Assembly (NCBI GenBank): GCA_905480305.1
Contig: CAJQPV010000070.1
Coordinates: 1 to 8,535, forward strand
Source of the DNA: an uncultured Gammaproteobacteria bacterium
GTDB taxonomy: Bacteria > Pseudomonadota > Gammaproteobacteria > UBA9214
Direction: 5' to 3'
DNA: 8,535 nucleotides
The notes below the pieces were generated by a model. That model worked only from the letters and a program-made list of their open reading frames with translations. It did no database searches and had not been told where the DNA came from. The position numbers and the translations under genes are program-made. Of the stretch, positions 1-8,319 are shown in pieces (positions within the stretch are counted from its first letter, which is position 1; each line of letters starts with the position of its first letter).

Positions 1-823
1 CACGTTCATCGTGACCGCCACCGAGACCGGCACCACGGTGACGACCGACGGCATCGATCTCGTCAATGAAGATGATGCAGGGTGCGTGTTTCTTGGCCTG
101 CTCGAACATGTCGCGTACACGGGAGGCACCGACACCGACGAACATCTCCACAAAATCGGAACCGGAAATGGTAAAGAACGGGACTTTGGCCTCGCCGGCA
201 ATGGCCTTGGCCAGCAGTGTCTTGCCGGTACCCGGAGAGCCCACCATCAAGACACCGCGCGGAATCTTGCCGCCCAGGCGCTGGAACTTGCTCGGGTCAC
301 TGAGGAATTCAACCAGCTCACCGACCTCTTCCTTGGCCTCTTCCACACCGGCGACATCAGCAAAAGTAGTCTTCACCTGGTCTTCGCCGAGCATGCGCGC
401 CTTACTCTTGCCAAACGACATGGCACCGCGACTGCCACCGCCCTGCATCTGACGCATAAAGAAGATCCATACACCGATCAACAGCAACATCGGGAACCAG
501 TTAATGAAGATGGTCATCAGCAGACCGTGCTGGTTAGGCTCAACCACCTTGACCTCGACCTTGTTGCTCAACAGGTCATCCACCATTTTTGGGTCATCCG
601 GCGGCGTCTGGGTCGTGAACCGCGATCCGTCACTACGGGTACCCTTGACGGTATGGCCTTCAATTTCTACCAGCTGAACCTGGCCCTGCTGCACTTCATT
701 GATAAAATCAGAGTAATTAAGTGACTCGCTGCCCGTTGATTTTGGACCGAAATTATTGAAAACGGTCATCAGCACGAGTGCGATAACAACCCAGAGAATG
801 AGATTCTTTGCCAAATCGTTCAA
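1..823 (-). CDS. ftsH: ATP-dependent zinc metalloprotease FtsH, N-terminal part (cut by left window edge)
   Basis: FtsH is a hexameric inner-membrane AAA+ protease that degrades misfolded membrane proteins and selected cytoplasmic regulators. About 274 codons are present. A first membrane segment lies at about residues 6-23 (it begins [10 protein letters not shown]), followed by a periplasmic domain and a second membrane segment at about 103-124. The AAA domain then begins, with Walker A GSPGTGKT (K201) and Walker B FIDEID (D254, E255). The fragment ends in GLGGGHDER, so the SRH, the HEAGH zinc site and the protease domain lie outside the window. The start is TTG at 823, chosen because AGAGGT sits 8 nt upstream and the family N-terminus ([10 protein letters not shown]) begins there; the next in-frame ATG lies inside the first membrane segment. 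The gene follows rlmE on the same strand after an 80-nt gap, the usual rlmE-ftsH arrangement. The serine in Walker A replaces the proline of E. coli; glycine and lysine are intact, so activity is expected. Confidence 0.97.
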   Translation of the reverse strand, partial: MNDLAKNLILWVVIALVLMTVFNNFGPKSTGSESLNYSDFINEVQQGQVQLVEIEGHTVKGTRSDGSRFTTQTPPDDPKMVDDLLSNKVEVKVVEPNQHGLLMTIFINWFPMLLLIGVWIFFMRQMQGGGSRGAMSFGKSKARMLGEDQVKTTFADVAGVEEAKEEVGELVEFLSDPSKFQRLGGKIPRGVLMVGSPGTGKTLLAKAIAGEAKVPFFTISGSDFVEMFVGVGASRVRDMFEQAKKHAPCIIFIDEIDAVGRHRGAGLGGGHDER

Positions 824-831
824 ACCGGTTT

Positions 832-837
832 ACCTCT
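832..837 (-). promoter_or_regulatory. Ribosome binding site deciding the TTG start of ftsH
   Basis: The minus strand reads AGAGGT, then 8 nt, then TTG. No ATG follows in frame before the hydrophobic first membrane helix, so this site supports the non-ATG start. Confidence 0.7.
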
Positions 838-858
838 AGTTAAGCGTAGTATGACGCC

Positions 859-886
859 CTTAAATCGTTGCTAATCAACACGTCAA
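859..886 (-). promoter_or_regulatory. Weak candidate promoter between rlmE and ftsH
   Basis: On the minus strand TTGACG (881-886) is separated by 16 nt from TTTAAG (859-864). The -35 matches consensus at five of six positions and the -10 at four of six. It lies in the 80-nt gap downstream of the rlmE stop and could give ftsH its own transcript in addition to read-through from rlmE. A small AAAGC/GCTTT stem-loop (886-898) next to it is too weak to call a terminator. This is inference from hexamer matching only. Confidence 0.2.
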
Positions 887-903
887 AAGCGTGGCTTTGG
901 TCA

Positions 904-1536
904 TTATGACACATTCGGCTGGCGGCGACCTTTTGCCAGTACATATACTTCACGGCTGCGTGGACGTGAAGCTTTAGGTTTACGGATCAATACTTTGCCA
1001 TATTGAGTTCGCAGATTCCTGATGAGCTCATCGAAGCCTTCCCCATGAAAACCCTTGAACAGCAAATCGCCTCCCTCGCGCAGCACGTCAGCCGAAAATT
1101 CAGCGGCAAGTTCCATCAGGTACATGCTGCGTGGCTGGTCGACAGCCTCCATACCGCTTATATTGGGTGCCATATCCGACATTACAAGGTCCACAGTCGC
1201 ACCATTCAGCTTTTCCATAAGAATATCAAGCGTTTCACTCTCCCTGAAATCACCCTCGATGAACTCCACCCCGGGCAAATCGTCCATCGGCAGAATATCC
1301 AGCGCGAAGATCCGGCCCTTTGTGCCCAATTGGCGCAACGCATACTGCGACCAGCCACCGGGAGCCGCCCCCAGGTCCACAACCACTGAGCCGGCGCGCA
1401 GGATACGGTCTTTCTGCTGGATTTCCTCCAGTTTGTAAACCGCACGCGAGCGATAGCCATCACGTTGCGCGCGCTTGACGAATTCATCATCAAAATGTGC
1501 TTTCAGCCACTGGTGGCTACTTTTACTTTTACCCAT
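904..1536 (-). CDS. rlmE: 23S rRNA 2'-O-ribose methyltransferase RlmE (FtsJ/RrmJ), Um2552
   Basis: RlmE methylates the 2'-O of U2552 in the A-loop of 23S rRNA late in 50S assembly, using S-adenosylmethionine. The 210-residue product is one residue longer than the E. coli enzyme. It has the Rossmann SAM motif DLGAAPGGWSQ (54-64) and the catalytic tetrad typical of the family: K35 (in YKLEE), D121 (in SDMAPN), K161 (in FKGF) and E196 (in SREVY). The start at ATG 1536 gives the expected MGKSKSS N-terminus; an AGGGA lies only 3 nt upstream, a short spacing. It is transcribed divergently from yhbY, another 50S-associated factor, and is followed by ftsH. In E. coli rlmE-ftsH is heat-shock controlled; I see no convincing sigma32 site here. 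Confidence 0.97.
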   Translation of the reverse strand: MGKSKSSHQWLKAHFDDEFVKRAQRDGYRSRAVYKLEEIQQKDRILRAGSVVVDLGAAPGGWSQYALRQLGTKGRIFALDILPMDDLPGVEFIEGDFRESETLDILMEKLNGATVDLVMSDMAPNISGMEAVDQPRSMYLMELAAEFSADVLREGGDLLFKGFHGEGFDELIRNLRTQYGKVLIRKPKASRPRSREVYVLAKGRRQPNVS

Positions 1537-1544
1537 GGTTCCCT

Positions 1545-1565
1545 GTCTACTGGTGACTGGTAGAC
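1545..1565. repeat. Palindrome and tandem ACTGGT in the rlmE/yhbY divergent region
   Basis: GTCTAC (1545-1550) and GTAGAC (1560-1565) form perfect inverted arms around a 9-nt centre. The same stretch carries two direct copies of ACTGGT (1549-1554 and 1556-1561) separated by one base. It occupies the -35 zone of the yhbY -10 box and the region just ahead of the rlmE ribosome binding site, so a regulator bound here could affect both genes. No known regulator site was recognised. Confidence 0.35.
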
Positions 1566-1567
1566 CG

Positions 1568-1573
1568 TATAAT
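1568..1573 (+). promoter_or_regulatory. -10 box of probable yhbY promoter
   Basis: TATAAT is an exact sigma70 -10 hexamer, 47 nt before the yhbY start. At 16-18 nt upstream there is no recognisable -35; that position is instead taken by the GTCTAC/GTAGAC palindrome. There is also no extended -10 TG. The promoter may therefore need an activator, or the match may be partly chance. Confidence 0.5.
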
Positions 1574-1620
1574 CACACTATTGTTCACGGAATCCTTTAC
1601 TCCTTCAAGATGATATTGAC

Positions 1621-1893
1621 ATGTCACTGACTGAAAAAATGAAGCACGACCTGCGAGGTCGCGGACACACCCTCAAGCCGGTGGTCAGCATCGGTAATGC
1701 CGGGCTGAGCAAGGCGGTACTGCGTGAAATCGAGCTGTCTCTCGAACATCATGAATTAATGAAGATCAAGGTCGGTGGTGCTGAACGCGATGAGCGCAAG
1801 CGGATCATCGCCAGAATCTGTGACCGCTTTGATGCCGAGCTGGTGCAGGCCATCGGGCACATCGCGCTCATCTACCGCAAGCACCCGGACTAG
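1621..1893 (+). CDS. yhbY: YhbY family RNA-binding protein (CRM domain), 50S assembly factor
   Basis: The 90-residue product is a single CRM domain, a compact RNA-binding fold found in bacterial YhbY and in plant organelle splicing factors. E. coli YhbY (97 residues) associates with pre-50S particles. The conserved N-terminal block LKPVVSIGNAG carries the GxxG loop (G25-N-A-G28) implicated in RNA contact. It is followed by the EIELSLEHHELMKIKV segment typical of the family and the C-terminal strand ALIYRK. The ATG at 1621 has only a weak purine stretch upstream, but the length and N-terminus fit the family. It is divergent from rlmE and convergent with the DUF4149 gene. Its TAG stop (1891-1893) overlaps that gene's stop. 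Confidence 0.95.
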   Translation: MSLTEKMKHDLRGRGHTLKPVVSIGNAGLSKAVLREIELSLEHHELMKIKVGGAERDERKRIIARICDRFDAELVQAIGHIALIYRKHPD

Positions 1894-2324
1894 TCTTCGC
1901 GATAACGCCCCGCTGCGACCAGCACCAGCCCAAGCACACTGGTCAGCAAAAACAGCACACTCGCCACACCATGTAACTGACCGAATCGTGGTGTATCCGT
2001 GAGTCCCTGCAAACGCAGATCCGCCACCATGGGTGTAATCACGAACTGGCCAATCACGAGCAGAGACAACATGCCAAGGAGAACCAGCGCGCGCCAGTTA
2101 ATGCGTTTACGAACCACAGCATTCAGCAGCAGCAATACACTGCCACTGGCAAGTCCGATGTAACTGGTGACTGTAAACAGGGTACCGGCGGTACTGCCGG
2201 CCAGGGCACGGTCATTCAATTCCGTGAACAGTAACGGGGCGACGATAAAGCCAACCACCCAGAGACTACCCACCCAGAGAGTGAGCAGGATGCGTTCGAG
2301 GGCGGGTATCAGATTTGCTTTCAT
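1890..2324 (-). CDS. DUF4149 family inner-membrane protein of unknown function
   Basis: This small polytopic membrane protein of 144 residues looks like the DUF4149 family often encoded between greA and yhbY in gammaproteobacteria. Its function is not known. Four hydrophobic segments are visible at about 12-33, 48-70, 79-98 and 117-138. Short polar loops separate them, including a basic RKRINWR loop (72-78) and the segment RFGQLHG (113-119), which resembles the family's conserved stretch before the last helix. I chose ATG 2324 because GGTG lies upstream of it. An in-frame TTG at 2339 would add five residues but has no ribosome binding site. The gene lies 63 nt downstream of the greA stop, probably as the last gene of the carAB-greA transcript. 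A 5-bp GCGCA/TGCGC hairpin (2342-2356) sits in that gap, without a U tract. Confidence 0.85.
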   Translation of the reverse strand: MKANLIPALERILLTLWVGSLWVVGFIVAPLLFTELNDRALAGSTAGTLFTVTSYIGLASGSVLLLLNAVVRKRINWRALVLLGMLSLLVIGQFVITPMVADLRLQGLTDTPRFGQLHGVASVLFLLTSVLGLVLVAAGRYRED

Positions 2325-2387
2325 GGAATACACCGGCAATCGCGCACAAGATGCGCTGCTGCAGAGAAGAAAGGTATGCGTGCGAAA

Positions 2388-2867
2388 TTAAATGTAGCGG
2401 ACTTCGATGATTTCCAGGTTTCTTTCGCCTCCCGGAACGATAACCGACACCACATCACCTTCCAGCTTGGTAATCAGCGCGCGTGCAATCGGTGAACTGA
2501 AGGAAATTTTGCCGCTCTTGATGTCGGCCTCATCCTCACCGACGATCTGGTAGACAATGGTTTCCCCGGTGTCCTCATCGATCAGCTCGACCGTGCAGCC
2601 GAATACCACCTTGCCGGTGGCGTCCATGGTGGTGACATCAACAATATGGGCATTACTCAACTTGCCGTCGATTTCCTTGATGCGACCTTCCGCAAAACTC
2701 TGTTGTTCGCGCGCGGCATGGTACTCGGCATTCTCTTTCAAATCGCCGTGCGCACGCGCCTCCGCAATTGCCTGGATAATGCGTGGCCGTTCAATAGTTT
2801 TCAGCCGCGTCAGTTCTTCGCGTAATTTTTTCGCCCCGTGGGCGGTAATCGGAACCTTGGTACTCAT
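2388..2867 (-). CDS. greA: Transcription elongation factor GreA
   Basis: GreA enters the RNA polymerase secondary channel and stimulates cleavage of backtracked RNA, rescuing arrested complexes. The 159-residue product is near the E. coli length of 158. An N-terminal antiparallel coiled coil covers about residues 1-76, with the tip motif [11 protein letters not shown] supplying the acidic pair D42 and E45. A C-terminal FKBP-like domain follows from about 80 and contains the conserved SPIARALI and the ending [14 protein letters not shown]. The ATG at 2867 has AGGAG (2876-2880) 8 nt upstream, inside the carB 3' end, and overlaps the carB stop in ATGA. Translation is therefore probably coupled to carB; an additional greA promoter inside carB is possible but not identified. 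Confidence 0.98.
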   Translation of the reverse strand: MSTKVPITAHGAKKLREELTRLKTIERPRIIQAIAEARAHGDLKENAEYHAAREQQSFAEGRIKEIDGKLSNAHIVDVTTMDATGKVVFGCTVELIDEDTGETIVYQIVGEDEADIKSGKISFSSPIARALITKLEGDVVSVIVPGGERNLEIIEVRYI

Positions 2868-5800
2868 GATTTCTGCTCCTGGTGCAGATCCTGCAGACTG
2901 GTGACGCTGGCGCTCATCAAATACTCCAGCGCCATGCAGGTAGCACGTGCACCGGCGAGTGTCGTGCTATAGGAAATTTTATTTTGCAATGCTGATCTTC
3001 TAATCGTGTAGGAATCAGCAATCGCCTGTTTGCCTTCTGTCGTGTTTACAATCAGGTCAATCTGGTGGTTCTTGATCATATCGACTATGTGCGGACGACC
3101 TTCCATCACCTTGTTGACGATGTCACATTCGATACCGTCTTCTTTAATGGCCTTGGCGGTACCACGGGTGGCCACCAGTTTGTAGCCCTTGGCGAGCAGA
3201 TCACGCGCCAGGCCAACAGCAGCGGAACGGTCAGCCTTGCGCACGCTTAAAAATGCGGTACCGGTTACAGGCACGGCGTTACCGGCACCCAACTGCGCCT
3301 TGGCAAAAGCTTCGCCAAAGGTAGGGCCGATACCCATAACCTCACCGGTGGATTTCATTTCCGGCCCCAGCAAGGGGTCGACACCCTGAAACTTGATAAA
3401 CGGGAACACGGCTTCCTTGACGGAAAAGAAGCTCGGCTTGTACGCCTCGGTCAAGCCCTGTGCCTTCAGTGAGGTACCGGTCATGACGCTGGCGGCAATC
3501 TTGGCCAGTGGCCTGTACGTTGCCTTGGAGACAAATGGCACGGTACGTGAAGCGCGCGGGTTGACCTCGATAAGATAGATATCCTCACCCTTGACCGCGA
3601 ACTGGGTATTCATCAGGCCGTGCACCTTCAGCTCTTTGGCCATGCGGGTCACCTGATCGCACATACGCGCCTGCACATCTTCACTGAGTGTATAGGGCGG
3701 CAAGGAACAGGCCGAATCACCGGAATGTACACCGGCCTGTTCAATGTGTTCCATAATGCCGCCGATCAGCACATCCTCGCCGTCGCAGATGGCATCGACA
3801 TCCACCTCGACTGCATCGTCAAGAAAGCGGTCCAGCAGCACCGGCGAGTCATTGGACACCTGCACGGCCTCGCGCATATAGCGCGCCAGGTCCTGTTCCG
3901 AATAAACAATCTCCATTGCACGTCCGCCAAGCACATAGGAAGGCCGGACCACTAACGGGTAGCCGACTTGTTCAGCCAGCAGCAACGCTTCTTCAGCCGT
4001 GGAGGCAATCTGGTTCGGTGGCTGCAGCAGACCCAGTTTCTGTACCATTTTCTGGAAACGTTCGCGGTCTTCCGCATGATCAATCGCATCCGCAGAAGTA
4101 CCAATCACCGGCGCACCGTTGGCCTCCAGACCCCGTGACAATTTCAGCGGTGTCTGACCGCCATATTGCACGATAACGCCTTTGGGCTGCTCGACATGAA
4201 TCACTTCCAGCACATCTTCCAGTGTCAGCGGTTCGAAATACAAACGATCAGAGGTGTCGTAATCGGTTGAAACCGTTTCCGGATTACAGTTGATCATGAT
4301 GGTTTCAAAACCATCGGCACGGCAGGCCATGGCAGCATGTACGCAGCAGTAATCAAACTCGATGCCCTGCCCGATCCGGTTCGGTCCACCACCCAGCACC
4401 ATGATCTTGTCATTGCCGGTGGGTGCAGACTCGCATTCCTCTTCATAGGTGGAATACAGGTAGGCGGTCGAGGTTGAGAACTCGGCAGCACAGGTATCAA
4501 CACGCTTGTACACCGGCCGCACGTTCAGTTCATGACGCCGCCGGCGCACCTTGCCCTCGGTGCAATCCATCAAGCCAGCCAGACGACGATCCGAGAAACC
4601 CTTGCGCTTTAGCTGTCGCAAACGATCAGCATCAAGGGACTCCACACTCAGGGAGCGCAGCGTATTCTCTTCGCAAACGAGATCATCAATCTGCGCCAGG
4701 AACCAGGGATCAATCGCCGTCAGATCAAACAGCTCCTCCTGTGTCAAACCGGCACGAAAACCGTCAGCCACATTCCACAGGCGTTCAGGACGCGCGATGC
4801 GCAGTTCTTTTATTAATTCGCCGCGCGCACCTTCGACAGAAAGATCAGTGAGCTCATCCAGACCATCAACGCCGGTTTCCAGGCCGCGCAAGGCCTTCTG
4901 CAAGGATTCCTGGAAGGTACGGCCAATGGCCATCACTTCGCCAACAGACTTCATCTGCGTACCCAGCACCCGCTCGGCCTGCGGGAATTTTTCGAAGGTA
5001 AACCGCGGCACCTTGGTCACCACGTAATCAATCGATGGCTCAAAGGACGCCGGAGTGGCACCACCGGTAATCTCGTTTTTCAACTCATCCAGGGTGAAGC
5101 CGACGGCGAGTTTTGCCGCGACCTTGGCAATCGGAAAACCGGTCGCCTTGGAGGCCAGTGCAGAGGAACGTGACACGCGCGGGTTCATCTCGATCACGAT
5201 CATGTCGCCGTTTTCAGGATTGATCGCAAACTGCACATTGGAACCACCGGTCTCGACGCCGATCTTGCGCAGCACGGCCAGCGAGGCGTTACGCATCAAC
5301 TGGTATTCCTTGTCGGTTAAAGTCTGCGCCGGCGCCACGGTAATAGAGTCACCGGTGTGCACGCCCATGGGGTCGAGATTTTCAATCGAACAGATAATGA
5401 TGCAGTTATCATTGCGGTCACGCACCACTTCCATCTCGTACTCTTTCCAGCCGAGTACGGATTCTTCCAGCAACACCTCGGTGGTCGGTGAAAGATCCAG
5501 GCCGTGTTCGCAAATATCAACGAACTCTTCCTTGTTGTAGGCGATGCCGCCACCGCTGCCGCCCATGGTAAAGGACGGGCGGATAATAATCGGGAAACCG
5601 ATCGAGGCCTGCACCTGCAGAGCAACTTCCATACTATGGGCCACCTTCGCCCGCGGCGTGCTCAAACCGATATCGGTCATGGCATCCCGGAACAGGCCCC
5701 GGTCCTCGGCCATATCGATGGCTTCACGACTCGCGCCGATCATTTCAACGCCAAACTTCTCCAGCACACCTTCACGCACCAGGTCGAGCGCACAGTTCAG

Positions 5801-6085
5801 CGCCGTCTGCCCACCCATGGTGGGCAACAGCGCGTCGGGGCGTTCTTTTTCGATGATGTGCGCCACTGTCTGCCAGTGAACCGGTTCGATATAGACCGCA
5901 TCCGCCATGTCCGGATCGGTCATAATGGTGGCCGGGTTGGAGTTCACCAGCACCACGCGATAACCTTCCTCGCGTAGCGCCTTGCAGGCCTGGGCACCGG
6001 AATAATCAAACTCGCAGGCCTGTCCGATGACAATCGGACCGGCACCTATCAATAGTATGGTGTGTATGTCAGTACGCTTTGGCAT
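2864..6085 (-). CDS. carB: Carbamoyl-phosphate synthase large subunit
   Basis: CarB uses ammonia delivered by CarA, bicarbonate and two ATP to make carbamoyl phosphate, the shared precursor of arginine and pyrimidines. The 1073-residue length equals that of E. coli. The two homologous ATP-grasp halves are evident. The first starts with [19 protein letters not shown] near residue 12 and carries [10 protein letters not shown]; the second starts with [19 protein letters not shown] near residue 560 and carries [12 protein letters not shown]. An oligomerisation segment lies between them. The last ~140 residues form the MGS-like allosteric domain, with [16 protein letters not shown] and VNTTEG; these include the threonine, lysine and asparagine positions used for UMP/IMP binding in E. 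coli, so nucleotide control is probably retained. Start ATG 6085 lies 3 nt after the carA stop. The gene's end overlaps greA by 4 nt. No frameshift or missing motif was seen. Confidence 0.99.
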   Translation of the reverse strand: MPKRTDIHTILLIGAGPIVIGQACEFDYSGAQACKALREEGYRVVLVNSNPATIMTDPDMADAVYIEPVHWQTVAHIIEKERPDALLPTMGGQTALNCALDLVREGVLEKFGVEMIGASREAIDMAEDRGLFRDAMTDIGLSTPRAKVAHSMEVALQVQASIGFPIIIRPSFTMGGSGGGIAYNKEEFVDICEHGLDLSPTTEVLLEESVLGWKEYEMEVVRDRNDNCIIICSIENLDPMGVHTGDSITVAPAQTLTDKEYQLMRNASLAVLRKIGVETGGSNVQFAINPENGDMIVIEMNPRVSRSSALASKATGFPIAKVAAKLAVGFTLDELKNEITGGATPASFEPSIDYVVTKVPRFTFEKFPQAERVLGTQMKSVGEVMAIGRTFQESLQKALRGLETGVDGLDELTDLSVEGARGELIKELRIARPERLWNVADGFRAGLTQEELFDLTAIDPWFLAQIDDLVCEENTLRSLSVESLDADRLRQLKRKGFSDRRLAGLMDCTEGKVRRRRHELNVRPVYKRVDTCAAEFSTSTAYLYSTYEEECESAPTGNDKIMVLGGGPNRIGQGIEFDYCCVHAAMACRADGFETIMINCNPETVSTDYDTSDRLYFEPLTLEDVLEVIHVEQPKGVIVQYGGQTPLKLSRGLEANGAPVIGTSADAIDHAEDRERFQKMVQKLGLLQPPNQIASTAEEALLLAEQVGYPLVVRPSYVLGGRAMEIVYSEQDLARYMREAVQVSNDSPVLLDRFLDDAVEVDVDAICDGEDVLIGGIMEHIEQAGVHSGDSACSLPPYTLSEDVQARMCDQVTRMAKELKVHGLMNTQFAVKGEDIYLIEVNPRASRTVPFVSKATYRPLAKIAASVMTGTSLKAQGLTEAYKPSFFSVKEAVFPFIKFQGVDPLLGPEMKSTGEVMGIGPTFGEAFAKAQLGAGNAVPVTGTAFLSVRKADRSAAVGLARDLLAKGYKLVATRGTAKAIKEDGIECDIVNKVMEGRPHIVDMIKNHQIDLIVNTTEGKQAIADSYTIRRSALQNKISYSTTLAGARATCMALEYLMSASVTSLQDLHQEQKS

Positions 6086-6088
6086 GGT

Positions 6089-7228
6089 TCAGACTGCCCT
6101 CGCCCTGATCATGTCAATGAACTGGTCAAATAGCGGTGCCACATCATGCGGACCGGGACTGGCTTCCGGGTGCCCCTGAAAACTGAACGCCGGGCAATCG
6201 GTGCGGGCCACGCCCTGCAGGGAGCCGTCAAACAGTGAACGGTGCGTCGCAACCAGGTTGTCCGGCAGGCTGTCATCATCGACAGCAAAGCCGTGGTTCT
6301 GGCTGGTAATCATGACCTGCTTGCCGGCCAGGTCCTGCACCGGATGGTTGGCGCCGTGATGGCCAAATTTCATCTTGATGGTACGGGCACCACTGGCCAG
6401 TGATAACAACTGGTGACCGAGACAGATACCAAAAATCGGCAGCCCGCTGCCCAGTAATTCCCTGATCGCCTTTATGGCGTAGTCACAGGGCTCCGGATCA
6501 CCGGGACCGTTGGACAGGAACACGCCGTCCGGTTGCATCGCCAGCACTTCCGATGCTGGCGTGGTCGCCGGCACGACGGTCAGGCGACAGCCGCGTTCGA
6601 CCAGCATGCGCAGGATATTACGCTTCACGCCAAAGTCGTAGGCCACCACATGAAAGGGTAATGCATCATCCCCGGCATCGTCCGGCAGTCCGCTCTCCAG
6701 TGACCAGCAACCCTGGCGCCAGCTATAGGCCTCGGCAGTAGTGACTTCTTTCGCCAGGTCCAGGCCCTTGAGGCCGGGAAAAGCACGTGCCAGTTTCAGG
6801 GCGGCAGCTTCATCCGGCGAATCGCCGGCCATGATGCAGCCGGCCTGCGCACCCTGCTCGCGCAAAACACGCGTCAGCCGCCGGGTATCGATATCGGCAA
6901 TACCGACAATGCCACGATCATTCAGATAATCCTGCAGTGAGGACTGGCTACGCCAGTTGCTGGCCAGCAGCGGCAAATCCCTGATAACCAGCCCCGAGCA
7001 ATGAATCTCGCCAGCCTCTTCGTCTTCCGGGTTGGCGCCTACATTACCGATGTGCGGATAGGTCAGGGTTACAATCTGTTGCGCGTATGAGGGATCTGTG
7101 AGAATTTCCTGATAGCCTGTCATGGCCGTATTGAAAACGACTTCACCGCTTGTGTGACCTTCTATACCAATAGCGATACCACGGAAAATACTTCCGTCTG
7201 CCAGGGCCAACAGGGCCGCTTTTCTCAA
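6089..7228 (-). CDS. carA: Carbamoyl-phosphate synthase small (glutaminase) subunit
   Basis: CarA hydrolyses glutamine and channels the ammonia to CarB. The 379-residue product (382 in E. coli) has an N-terminal small-subunit domain ([19 protein letters not shown], 30-48) and a C-terminal class I glutamine amidotransferase domain. The nucleophile is C269 in GICLGHQ, and H353 and E355 (in [10 protein letters not shown]) complete the triad. The start is TTG at 7228: GGAGGT (7233-7238) lies 4 nt upstream and the encoded N-terminus ([11 protein letters not shown]) aligns with E. coli IKSALLVLEDG. No upstream ATG fits. It is the first gene of the carA-carB-greA unit, with carB 3 nt downstream. Its leader contains a promoter, a hairpin, a U8 run and a small ORF, suggesting control by attenuation. 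Confidence 0.98.
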   Translation of the reverse strand: MRKAALLALADGSIFRGIAIGIEGHTSGEVVFNTAMTGYQEILTDPSYAQQIVTLTYPHIGNVGANPEDEEAGEIHCSGLVIRDLPLLASNWRSQSSLQDYLNDRGIVGIADIDTRRLTRVLREQGAQAGCIMAGDSPDEAAALKLARAFPGLKGLDLAKEVTTAEAYSWRQGCWSLESGLPDDAGDDALPFHVVAYDFGVKRNILRMLVERGCRLTVVPATTPASEVLAMQPDGVFLSNGPGDPEPCDYAIKAIRELLGSGLPIFGICLGHQLLSLASGARTIKMKFGHHGANHPVQDLAGKQVMITSQNHGFAVDDDSLPDNLVATHRSLFDGSLQGVARTDCPAFSFQGHPEASPGPHDVAPLFDQFIDMIRARAV

Positions 7229-7290
7229 GGAGACCTCCGCGTCAATCGTAAAAAAAAGGCGTAGAAAACGGGAGGGTCCCAGGGGGCCAT
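7225..7290 (-). CDS. Possible 21-codon carAB leader peptide
   Basis: An ATG at 7290-7288 opens 21 codons and ends in TGA at 7227-7225, which overlaps the carA TTG start (TTGA). The codons start Met-Ala-Pro-Trp-Asp-Pro-Pro, then pass through the U8 run as Phe-Phe-Leu, and the carA ribosome binding site is read as Arg-Arg-Ser. Its first base is the last base of the 5' arm of the leader hairpin, so a ribosome starting here would prevent that hairpin. Against it, the only upstream purine stretch is ACGGG directly touching the ATG, and an open frame this short can arise by chance. I regard it as a candidate, not an established gene. Confidence 0.25.
   Translation of the reverse strand: MAPWDPPVFYAFFLRLTRRSP
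7233..7238 (-). promoter_or_regulatory. Strong ribosome binding site deciding the TTG start of carA
   Basis: The minus strand reads GGAGGT, then 4 nt, then TTG. It is the strongest Shine-Dalgarno match in the window and makes the UUG start convincing. It lies within the possible leader ORF. Confidence 0.8.
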
Positions 7291-7298
7291 CCCGTTTT
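7250..7298 (-). terminator. Hairpin plus U-tracts in the carAB leader (attenuator or dapB terminator)
   Basis: Perfect 9-nt arms, AAAACGGGA and TCCCGTTTT on the minus strand (7298-7290 and 7273-7265), enclose 16 nt that can add two further G-C pairs. The 3' arm itself ends in UUUU, and seven bases later a run of eight U (7257-7250) follows. It sits about 30 nt after the predicted carAB transcription start and 37 nt before the carA start. It could end dapB transcripts, attenuate carAB, or both. The spacing between stem and U8 run is longer than in a canonical intrinsic terminator, where the U tract touches the stem; only the four U inside the arm do so. Confidence 0.55.
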
Positions 7299-7333
7299 GA
7301 ACTACTGGATTTAACAGTTACTTAATGGCGCGA

Positions 7334-7363
7334 ATTGTACTGGATAGGGATAGCGGCTGTCTA
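7334..7363 (-). promoter_or_regulatory. Probable carAB promoter (sigma70 type)
   Basis: On the minus strand TAGACA (7363-7358) is followed after 18 nt by TACAAT (7339-7334). Each hexamer matches consensus at five of six positions. Transcription would begin near 7327, giving a leader of about 100 nt before carA. That leader holds the hairpin, the U8 run and the possible leader ORF. No convincing ArgR operator pair was seen around it. Confidence 0.55.
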
Positions 7364-7370
7364 TGGCAAA

Positions 7371-7384
7371 GCCGGCTAACCGGC
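7371..7384 (-). terminator. Short GC hairpin downstream of dapB, possible weak terminator
   Basis: GCCGG (7384-7380) and CCGGC (7375-7371) on the minus strand pair perfectly around a TTAG loop and are followed by TTTG. It lies about 35 nt past the dapB stop. The U stretch is only three bases, so termination would be inefficient or need Rho. A 12-bp perfect palindrome, TGGCTGCAGCCA, lies next to it at 7396-7407. Confidence 0.3.
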
Positions 7385-7418
7385 AGATTTCAGGCTGGCT
7401 GCAGCCACTCGGCCGGTA

Positions 7419-8264
<846 letters not shown>

Positions 8265-8319
8265 TTAGGCGGATTAAGTCAATATGAATTCTGACGTTGT
8301 TTGTTGTTCTCTGATTTGA

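Noticed and set aside
11..724. A 237-codon open frame on the plus strand at the left edge
   Set aside because: It lies wholly antisense to ftsH, whose Walker A/B motifs and family match are unambiguous. Its composition (rich in His, Thr, Gln) is that of a shadow frame in GC-rich DNA.
4423..5027. Plus-strand open frames of 142 and 158 codons inside carB (4423-4851 and 4551-5027)
   Set aside because: They are antisense to an intact, full-length carB and show low-complexity composition typical of shadow frames.
7229..7418. ArgR operator (ARG box) controlling carAB
   Set aside because: carAB is arginine-regulated in some relatives, but I could not find a pair of ARG-box-like palindromes near the predicted promoter.
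8277..8282. TTGACT on the minus strand as a -35 box for dapB
   Set aside because: No acceptable -10 hexamer is found 16-18 nt downstream, so no promoter is called.
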